From contig CM060733.1 of assembly GCA_030704615.1 (NCBI GenBank), positions 3,660,001 through 3,724,000 on the forward strand: a DNA stretch of 64,000 nucleotides. The letters are read 5' to 3'. The notes below the pieces were generated by a model that worked only from the letters and a program-made list of their open reading frames with translations, was not told the DNA's origin and made no database searches. Every line of letters begins with the position of its first letter. Positions within the stretch are counted from its first letter, which is position 1. The DNA comes from Takakia lepidozioides. Lineage: Eukaryota > Streptophyta > Takakiopsida > Takakiales > Takakiaceae. A program made the position numbers and the translations under genes. Shown in pieces: positions 20,543 to 29,900 of this stretch.

Positions 20543-20589
20543 TCTCAGAAGTCGTCGCTAGTAGTGCGGAGCAACGCGAAGCCCTAGTT
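20543..20589. repeat. 47-bp sequence shared with 1906-1952
   Basis: See the entry at 1906-1952. It lies 34 bases upstream of the tRNA-Asn gene. Confidence 0.6.
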
Positions 20590-20622
20590 TTATAATAACA
20601 CGCTACAACCCAAAGCATATCT

Positions 20623-20696
20623 GCTGGAGTAGCTCAGTTGGTTAGAGCGTGTGGCTGTTAACCTCAAGGTCGGAGGTTCGAACCCTCCTTCTAGCG
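20623..20696 (+). tRNA. tRNA-Asn (GTT)
   Basis: A 74-base cloverleaf: acceptor GCTGGAG pairing with the TTCTAGC end, D-arm AGCTCAGTTGGTTAGAGC, anticodon loop CTGTTAA with GTT at 20657-20659, and T-arm GGAGGTTCGAACCCTCC. It matches the eukaryotic nuclear tRNA-Asn, not the plastid one. There is no intron. A TTTT terminator lies at 20713-20716. Oddity: the anticodon stem has a T-T mismatch (20652 with 20664, CCTCA where CCACA is expected), so this copy may be impaired. Confidence 0.88.
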
Positions 20697-20712
20697 TCTC
20701 CTGTGACAGGAC

Positions 20713-20716
20713 TTTT
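20713..20716 (+). terminator. Pol III terminator (TTTT)
   Basis: Four T residues 17 bases after the tRNA-Asn gene, a minimal RNA polymerase III stop signal. Confidence 0.5.
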
Positions 20717-20719
20717 GGT

Positions 20720-21840
20720 TAATATCTGTATGTCCATGGTGTTTAGTACATGCTGGGCCTACATGCTACAAACCAAACCTCAGTTGTATGTAGTATGTCC
20801 AAGCCAGTCTATTATGAAACTAGCTAGCAACTATAAGAGGTTAGGAGGTGAACCAGGAAGATGCAGTTTTCTCTTTTCTTTTTGGGAAAGGAGAGTAAGC
20901 CCCTTGATCCTACAAATGGTGACTGACAATCATTCTTTGTACCATATCCTTCCTTTCCAAGCACTTGTCTACTTCTGATACGAGCCGAAAACGTTGTTCA
21001 CTCTTGTGCGAGTATAGATGCTTCATCATGTTCTGTTACTGTGCTGCATTTGAATGCTTGAGCTGCGTTGGGTGTCTACGTGCAAGTACTATGTATCGCC
21101 AGCTCAAAGTGTATTGTCATAACTCTTTTGCAGTTGCTCAGTAGAAAACGAAATAATCGGGTTTGTATAATCTACATGTATAGCACTATCACCTAATCAG
21201 TGTGGTTTGTAAAACATGCCAAAGCAAGCTGCGTAACTTATGTGAGAGACTTCCAAGTTTGGGAAGCTGGTTCAAGAATCTTATGAGCACGTCACATACA
21301 TATCAAACAATCACTGTTTGCATGAGAGATTGCATGCCTCACTCACCCTCATTCCAACGAAATTTCATGGTGAGACTACCAAGTTCAACCAACTCCAGTT
21401 GTTGGGTGCAAGCATGTCATGACAGGCATGCAATGTTCGATACCTGCCTTTCTGAAATGTTGTTGATTTCCAAGTTTACTGAGCAATGGTTGGCATGATC
21501 AGTGATGCTGCCATAGGGGTGGTTGGACGATGATGCTACAGGATTTCGATTTTAAAATTGTTCAGGAAGCAAACACTCTCTCCCTCTAATGTTGAATAGG
21601 TCATACTAGATACACTGTGGGAAAGGCAGAACTCTAGGAGAACTGCAGTGCTCCCTGGGTTGGTTTTGGCTCATGTCATTGGCCCTTAAGTAATCTTCTT
21701 CTTTCTTTGACAATCCCTGGAGCAGCAAGGTGAATATCTGTACTCTTGCAGAAGAAGCAGACGAAAAAATAGTATGAAGTAGTTCTCCTGCTTACAAATT
21801 GTCACCCTCCCTCTCCCCCCAACATTTTGAAAGGCTTAGT
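20720..21840. other. Intergenic, no gene recognised
   Basis: Short frames only, none similar to anything I know. Confidence 0.4.
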
Positions 21841-21859
21841 GTAGTAGGTAGGTTTGGGG

Positions 21860-22260
21860 TAAGTTGCTAGCAGCATGGGAAAGGATCTACGCATTATTTG
21901 CCGAGGTAGGGATAGCTGAAGGATGCAGGGAGGGATTGTCAGTTCAGATTCAGGGCCTACGACCAAATGATGTGGGAAGAGGCGAAGCCAGACCAGGTCA
22001 CGTTGGTTCGCCTTTACAAAAACAAATGAGTGTGCAGGCCTGGCAGCCCTGGAAAGGGGCAAGGAGGTCCATAGTCCATACTGACATCATGAAAACTGGA
22101 ACTGTACCAAGTGCCATTCTAAGGAGATTCTAAGCACTGCCCTTGCAAACATGTAAGCTAAGTGCAGGAGCATCAGCAAAGCGAGTGTTTAACAATATGG
22201 CTGAACGAAATGTGGTGAGCTGGAGTGCGATGATCGCAGAACATGCCCAGCGTCTGATCA
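21860..22260 (+). pseudogene. PPR remnant, heavily decayed
   Basis: 21868-21935 repeats the PDF-module upstream block (GCTAGCAGCATGGGAAAGG...GGATAGCTGAAGGA). 21960-22255 carries AGLAALERGKEVH, then FNNMAERNVVSWSAMIAEHA, with several frameshifts and a stop between them. Confidence 0.7.
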
Positions 22261-22454
22261 GAACAATAAAAAAATTGTGCACTACCGGAGCTTTCATTCA
22301 GTTCCAGATATTTAAGTTTGCGTACGTTGATCTAGAGGGCCATCCTCTAAAGGGGGCAGTAGCTGTTCGGCGAAGTCAGTCTGAGTTACGCAGGCTACAG
22401 CCGGAGTCACTCTCTGTCTCCCTTTCTATAGATCTCTTTGATCTCTTGAAACTC

Positions 22455-22610
22455 ATCTCCTTAGGAAAGTTTTATAAGAACGAGATCGGGCACAATGCCA
22501 GCTTTCTGCATGATGTCATGATGGGTCACCTGTTTTCCCTTTAAAAGCTGGCACATGCATTGCGAATACAAACAAAGGTGACCTGGTCAGGCTTAACCCC
22601 TTCCCAACAT
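22455..22610 (-). pseudogene. PPR fragment in inverted orientation
   Basis: On the minus strand the sequence reads GVKPDQVTFVCIRNACASF and then, one frame over, GKQVTHHDIMQKAGIVPDLV. This is the same PPR family as the rest of the window but opposite in direction. Confidence 0.75.
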
Positions 22611-23550
22611 TCTTCCCATCTCACATTACCTCTGCATCTCTTGGAGCTCGCAGGGCGGAATCCAAAACTGCCTGATCTTCTGCCACCAGCACTGCTCTGT
22701 AAGCACGCAATTTATGTCAAAGAGGAAGGAAAGACTATACGTGTTGAGATAATAAAAAATAGTGGAAACTTACATGTTCTCCCTCGAACATCTAGTCAAT
22801 TTTCTCTTCACCTCACTGCTTCCTGTGTTCCACGCGCAGAATGTGGCTAGAAAACTCTCGGCCATCACTAGACAACAGCCCATTGTAGCTTGGAAAGTAT
22901 TAGAGCTATCAGGTTCTTTTAATCTACAATATATCACACTGTCGTAACTCGTTAACCTTGCTTTGATTCCAATTCAAAGATGGTCATATTACTTGCTGTC
23001 AGCCTTCACTAGGATGAGCTAATGTCAGAGTGTTGCTTCACACTGGCAGAAGACAGTAGAAACACTTACGTTGACAGGCCTTCGAATGGCCAAAACCCAT
23101 GTGGGAATTGAACCCACTGGCGTGCCCAGCCAGAAGTGGGCTTGCATGTGGGCCAAAGTTGGGCAAAGTGCAAGTGCTTAGCTGGGCCAAACACCTGCCA
23201 CCAACTGCTCCCTGATGAACAAAATACTTAATGCTTCTGCAGGAAGGGAGATTGGGGAAACTCTAGCAAGTGATCTCGAATGCAATGCCATTCTATGATC
23301 TACTTTGGCTGCTCTTAAACTCCACCTTCAGCGCTTGGCCAGTTCCCAAGCCAGACAACCTGCACGCAAGAGACCAACCACGTCTCATCAATAGTTGGGC
23401 AAAGTATGATCGCAATGACACTACTTGAAATGGTCCATACTTGATCAATTTATTGAACTTGATATATATATATATGATGATCCATACTTGATGTGCACGC
23501 AGCAAAAGAGAGCAAAAGTTCAAGGCATCACACTCTCTAATCAACACAAA
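22611..23550. other. Intergenic, no gene recognised
   Basis: A B-box-like GGGTTCAATTCCC occurs on the minus strand near 23105, perhaps a SINE fragment. A short TATATATATA tract lies at 23463-23473. Confidence 0.4.
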
Positions 23551-23558
23551 CACTGCCC

Positions 23559-23645
23559 TCTCATCAGACTCGGCCCTGAATTTGCAGCACGGAACAGAGC
23601 TGGCATGAGTTTTTTAAAGATCCTTCACGATGGTGGGACAACCGC
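23559..23645 (+). repeat. PDF-module fragment, truncated copy
   Basis: CTCTCATCAGACTCGGCCCTGA through CTTCACGATGGTGGGACAACC matches the start of the 12.45 kb tandem unit, about 265 bases upstream of the epsilon-tubulin start codon. Confidence 0.75.
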
Positions 23646-23910
23646 AAAAATCTTTACTTCGAATCTTTAAAGATCAACCCAAAAGCAGGTGTTGCATTCC
23701 TTTGACCTGGCTAAATCCTGCTGCAGGTTTAGCCAGGGCGGCTGGGCATGGCAAGAACACATGTATGCAACTACAGAAAGAAACGAGCAAGAAATATGAT
23801 TCTCAGTCCACGCATCTGCACAGAGCTCCTCAGATCTACCCAGACCCGGATAGGAGACGATGTCTGTGAAAGGCAAGCAATTTCAAGAATTTTGATCAGA
23901 GACAACAGGA

Positions 23911-26900
23911 ATGCCGCGCGAGATAATCACACTGCAATGTGGTCAGTGCGGGAACCAGGCACGTCCCTCCTTCCGGCCTCCTTCGCATACCCAACTTCTC
24001 TGTTTTTTCATCTTCTTGTCCACAGGCTTTTCAACAATGTGAATACTGTAGAGTAGAATGGGTTGACAAGGACATAGTGGCCTCGTATCATGTCCAGGAG
24101 GACTGACAGTGTTGCTGTCGGTAGAAAGGTTCAAAATCTCTCATTAAAAAGTAATCGAGAGATGAGTTATTATACCTGTGCGTAAACAACAACTCGAGGG
24201 TCTTATCAAGAGGGTGAGTCTTGCGCGTGGTGGGCAGATAGGGTGGCGATTTTGGGACATGGCTCTCAGAGAACATGCAGCTTGCAACCCTTACGCCACT
24301 TACGATCATGCCCTCAGCAGGTCAGCAGTGTCTTACAAGCAGACCTGTGGTTCGCACTTCTACTTGTTCAGATTGAACCCCCAGCCACAAAATTCTCAGT
24401 ACGCGGGAATCCAATTGGTCGCCTATTTCTGTTCTACAAGTTTAAGTAGACAGTAGAGTGATTGCAGGTACAGTTCACGCTTCATAAATGTCCAGAGGAA
24501 CAGATGGTCTCAACTCAGAAATTGCATTTGATTATTCTCTTTCAATCATGCTGTTGCTATTGCCTCACACGGGTGCAGCCACGATTCCAGCTCTCACCAC
24601 ACATTATAGAGCACATAGACATGCTACTAATTGAACTCATGTGTACATATTACAGCTTCTTCCACAATGTGGACACACGCTACAGCCCACCAATGGAGCT
24701 TTCTGTGGGCACCGGCAGGTCCCCTATCCGTTGCTTAAAGGTTTGGGCTTGCACATGATCTGGTGTCTGCTATGTTTGTGGCGGGGAAGTCTCTCTCTAT
24801 GGCTTGGCGGTCTCTGTCACGTTCTTTCTTTGTTTCTCTCAATTCATTTCATTTGTTTCTCTCAGAATTTGGAGCCATTACAGTCATCTTTTCTCCAAGC
24901 AATGCTTGGCGCCAGGAGCACAACTCCATCTCAGATCCTAGGGGCAGAGTTCGCATGTGTACCATTGCAATCCGAGGCCCTCTTCCGGCTTACAATCTTT
25001 CTCCATAGATTACAGGCCCTTCCACCCAAGGGGCTCGTGGCAAGGGCCCTCTGGCAAGGGCCCTCACAACATCTATGAGGCTCAAAGCTGCAGGTTTCAG
25101 GAACTCCTGGTATGCTCGAGTGGACAGTTTATTTCAACGTAATGGACTTTCTACTGCTTTACAATTACCAATGAATCCAGATGAGGTGGACATCACGTCC
25201 AGACATGACCGCAACAGACTCATTAGGAGAGAGCTTATGGAATTACATGTCCAGAGAACTTGGACGCTACCCAATCTCACAACAAAGCTCCACTTCTATC
25301 GAGAGACATTCTTGGTGCTCCGCGACAATAGAATCTTGAGACCAAATTACCTTTCAGCATCCTTATCTCCTTCCCTCCTGAGGGCATTGGGGCGGTTCAG
25401 GGTGGGTTCCCACAACCTACGGATAGAGACTGGCAGATGGGAAAACCTGCAACGGGAGGACCGCCTATGTCCAGCTTGCATAGGGCGCAGCCAGGAAATC
25501 GAAACTGAAGAACACTTCTTCTTCTACTGCCCTCTATACTACGAGATCGTGGGAGATTTCACTGTTTATTCAGTGGAACCCAAACTCTCACTGATGTCTT
25601 CCACTATGAGGATAAAAAATGCTTGGCAGCCTACCTGCACGAGGCCTTCACCCGTCGACATTCGCTAGAACATTAATTGTGGTTTCTGGACTTGTTCCTC
25701 TCTCATGTTTCCATTTTGTCCCATAAGCTCTATGAGCTTTCCGCGGACGTTATAAAGTACCATTTCATTTCATTTCATTTCATTTCTCAGAATGTCTGCT
25801 ATGGCGGACTGTCTGTGCCACTCCCTAGGTAAGTACAGTAAGTTATAACTGCTTCAGACTCTTGCGGGTGGCAGGCAAGGGCGGTGCTGATAGACATGGA
25901 AGAGGGCGCTGTCAACCAGCTTCGCAAAGTACGACCTTCTCGTGATTTCGATACAGTATTTTCACAGTCATAATACCGGAAGAGGGCTTAGTAACTTGAT
26001 CCGTGTCATGTTTGACGTCTTGTAACGTGGTCTCTGATGGACCATCAAGTTCAGCAATCGATCATCCTCAAGCAATATAGGCGAGAGTGAGGAAAGGGAA
26101 TGTAACGCAAGACATCGACCAAAGTTTTCTTGTCATTTTCCAGGGATCTCTTTCAGATCTGTTTGACACAAAGCAATACATCACCGGAAGTTCGGGTTCT
26201 GGTAACAATTGGTACTGACCCCCATTCAGACAAGAACTTAGTGAGCCACAGTCCTTTTGTTTTCACCTTGATTGTTTGGTAATCTCCTCATCCTAAAATG
26301 TCAGACTAGAATTGAGTGCCATGGTCTTATGGGAAATAAATGCTGCTTACAACCGCCCTGTATCAGTAAATTTTCTGTGACACAAGTTGTGGGGGGTGGG
26401 TTTGGTCAGGGCACATGGTCATGAGTTGTATGGACCACAATATGCTGACACCATTCTTGAGAAGATTCAGCGGGAGGTATATTGACTTTGACACAATCAG
26501 GTTCTTATAGTTTGAGTGAAAGTTGCCAACTTCTAGCCCCAAGGGAAAAGAAGGTTCTTCATTCTCCTGAACACATCCCTGTCCAGTGGATTGTGTTCAG
26601 TGAATTCAGTTCCACTTCTCTTCTCTTCTCCCAAAGTTTGACATCAGGATGCTGCTGTTATTCAAACACTTCCACTAGCCTCTCCATGCCACATTAAAGT
26701 TTGGTTCAGCTTGTGTAAAAGCGATCATGATTTTGGCTGTGAGAACTCTTGACATTCTGAGATTGTCTACCTGGAGGTGTATTCTGAAGGTCCCTGGGAA
26801 AAGAGGTAGACTGTCAATTTGTTCATTCCTTCCACTTCCTTCCTTGTTGGTCCTCCCTTCATGTTGAGTAGGCCAATTGCAGGCCATTGCGGAATAGTGT

Positions 26901-29900
26901 GGCCTGGGAGAAATTAAGCATTTGTGCTGGAGAAATATGGCAGGTGGAGTTATGTGATTCGCTGCAGAGTTTTGTTATGCTGCATTCACTGGGGGGTGGC
27001 ACAGGCTCTGGTGTGGGCAGCTACATTCTGGAGCTACTCCATGTAAGTTAAGCTGAAAGGGTAAGGAGCTCCACAATTACAAGGGGTGCAGTAAACAGCT
27101 ACCTGCAGGGTCACTCTTCTTATTCTTGCAGCTACAATTCCAGTGACTCATTTTTATCACTGCATCCCAAACTGCAGCATGTTCAAAGGTGTATGGTAAA
27201 AATAGCTCAGCAACTTCCTCCTGCTAGCATTCTATTGGCAGGATAATGAGTTTCCAGTTTTCAGTAGGATAGACTTGCAGAAGTCCTGAAACAAGTTGCA
27301 GATGGATTCAAGAAAAGTAGAGCTGAGGAGTATATGCTATCACAGGGGTTCAACTTCGACAGGAAATCCTAGTTACTTTGGCAATAGACACCCCTCTAGA
27401 GATATTGTTATTTAACGTGGAGGTTTCAAAATCATTTCACTGTGCCAAAATGTCAAAGCATATAGGATTTGAGTTAATGGCCTCAAACCTCAAAGTATGC
27501 TCAAGTTCAAGGACAAACTGGAAAGATATGCAGATAAGTATTGTTGCTGAAGTGCCCTTGCGCAGAGGTTATGGGTTATCACCCAGCTGGGTATATAACT
27601 CAGCTTGCGTATCAGCTATGATGCTCATCTATAGCCAATAAAATCTAGCTCTAGGCTTGATGGAGTATTGGGATAGTAAGGCGTGCATTAATACCTTAGA
27701 AAATTCTGCTCTGCCACATAATGCTGGCACTTGGTTTGGCTGTGATTGCACTGCCAAGCAAACTGTACTGAGAGGAGAGCTGGGACAGAAAGCAAGAAAG
27801 AGAGTATTCCAGGTGAACAGTCTGCTTGACAGATGAATATGCTCCGTGTAGGATACATACCCCGAGGTCTATCGTTTCTCAACAAGCATCTTCCCATCGG
27901 TTGATGATGATGTTGTGACCTCTCCTTACAACAGGTAAGGCAATTTCCATGTGCGATGATGCAGACGATGTAATTCAGGGGATAACAGAGTAATTCAGGG
28001 GATAACAGAGTTGGAATATACGCAGTTTGTTTGTAGATGTGTGAACACATTGGAATACAGTCTTATGGGTACTTGGCATGTTCACGTAGCTCGGACAAAT
28101 TGCATGGTTGTGTGCAGTCTTCTTTCAACAGCCGTGTTGGCAGAGCATGCTGATTGTGTCTTACCCATTGAGAATCAGGCCCTACTTGACATCTTGAGGT
28201 CTCTCTCTCCCTCCCTTTGGTGACAGCAATCTGTGACATGCCACAACTGAATTAACCCAATGACTTAGTCGGCGAAACTGCTTGATTGCACATCTGGTAG
28301 TTTTGTACCCAAACAACTTGTGTAATCTGGGTGTTGGTTACTATTCCCAGCAAGAGAGTGAACTCCAGTTCCCGTGGAGGAGCCAAACAGAGTCCAGCCA
28401 CAGCTGGGACAAGAGGCCACGGGAATGTGACAGAAGGCAAACCCTTTGATGAGATGAATGCAATTGCTGCCAACCTTCTTCTCAATTTGACGAGCTCCAT
28501 GCGCTTTGAGGGGTCTCTCAATGGTACGAATGATAACGGACTTGCACTGTTACCTTGACTTAAAATCCCAAGTTTGGAAGTTGGTCATGCAAGTGCTCTG
28601 TTCTCACTGAGATTAGAAATGATGTCCATCAATCATGTTAAAGGATGGAGAATATTCACCCCATGGCATGATGCGACCAGTAAAGTTTACTGAAGATATT
28701 CCACATTGGATCTGCCACATTGTTGAGTAACTCTCCAGGAAGAAATTGGTACTCAGTTTGTTATATATGTGTTGGGTGATACAAACTGCAGTGGATTTGA
28801 ACGAGATTACAACAAATTTGGTCCCTTTCCCTCGCCTCCACTTTTTGGTGTCAAGCATGGCCCCACATTCAGCCCTCTCTCTTTCTGGTTGGACTTTCTT
28901 TCTTGCTGTATCACTGTTGCTGTAGGGATGTGGAGGAACTTAATATCACTCATAATTGCTAACCAGATTCTATGTTAGTCTGAAACTTCATGGGATCAAA
29001 TCTTCTGATAGGTGCTCTCTAGGTGCTGTCTATAGAGCCTCATTGCAAAAATATTGTTTCATGTTTTCACTCAGTCCAAAGTTGAACTTCGGGATTCCGT
29101 TTATTTAGTCCACAGCTGGGACTGAGCAGTAGCAGGGTCAAGTAACAAATTGACCTTCTTTGGGGTGTTCAGATACATCAGCCCAGCAGCACCGTGCAAT
29201 CAATCAGGTGCCTTTAAAAGCGTTCTGAAGGACACAGACACATACTATGTCAAGTATAATACTAGGTGTCTTTTAGATCAACGAACCAGCCAAAAGAGAG
29301 ACATTCGGGGGAGAGGAAGGAAGGGTTAGAGAGGGGAGTTGGGGCTTGTTTGACAGCGAATAATGGAGTGTGTTTGCCACAGCCTTGTGGCCATCCATCA
29401 GTTGCCTTTGTCTGATCTTTCTCTACGGCTTTCCAGCTTTCTGTTTGTGGGTGGTTGGTTCTTGAGGAACTTGGTTTGATGCTCTCAGAGCGTTTTTAGG
29501 TGGTCATGCAGGTAGGCATTGGCACACATATGCTGGAATCTTCAATATCATTAGAGATAACGGAAAAGAAAGAAACTTCATGATGCCCTGGCCAGAAAGC
29601 CAGATCATGTCTTGGTCAGCATTTCTTGGCTCGTGGAATTTTTACTCTTTGCGTAAGAAAAAAAAGAATTAGATAGAATGGATTTTGCCTAGAATCTTTC
29701 GTGATGGCTCATATTGCCTGATGCAGCTATTTACGGAGGTTTTCTTGAGGGATAATCAGCTCATCAAAGTGAATCCCACTGGCTCCACGTACTTGGCTTG
29801 TGCTCTCCTGATGAGGGGCAATGCCTGTACAATCTCTGACCTTCATCAAAATGTGGCACGCATCAAACACCGCCTCACCATGGTTTGTTATCCATATTCC

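Noticed and set aside
20623-20696. Plastid-derived trnN
   Set aside because: The sequence matches the nuclear eukaryotic tRNA-Asn, not the plastid form.
23090-23215. tRNA gene or SINE on the minus strand
   Set aside because: Only a B-box-like GGGTTCAATTCCC is visible; no convincing A box or fold. A similar lone B box at 33258-33272 was set aside for the same reason.
23911-23958. Gamma-tubulin, suggested by MPREIITLQ
   Set aside because: Downstream exons ([39 protein letters not shown]) are epsilon-type, and the exon chain is continuous.
25762-25787. (ATTTC)n as an ordinary microsatellite
   Set aside because: The same repeat follows GTTATAAAGTACC at the end of both LINE copies, so it is the element's tail.
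28792-28980. Exon 11 of epsilon-tubulin extended to the stop near 28920
   Set aside because: The extension has no tubulin similarity; cutting at 28887 with a 35-nt exon at 29173-29207 restores phase and expected spacing.
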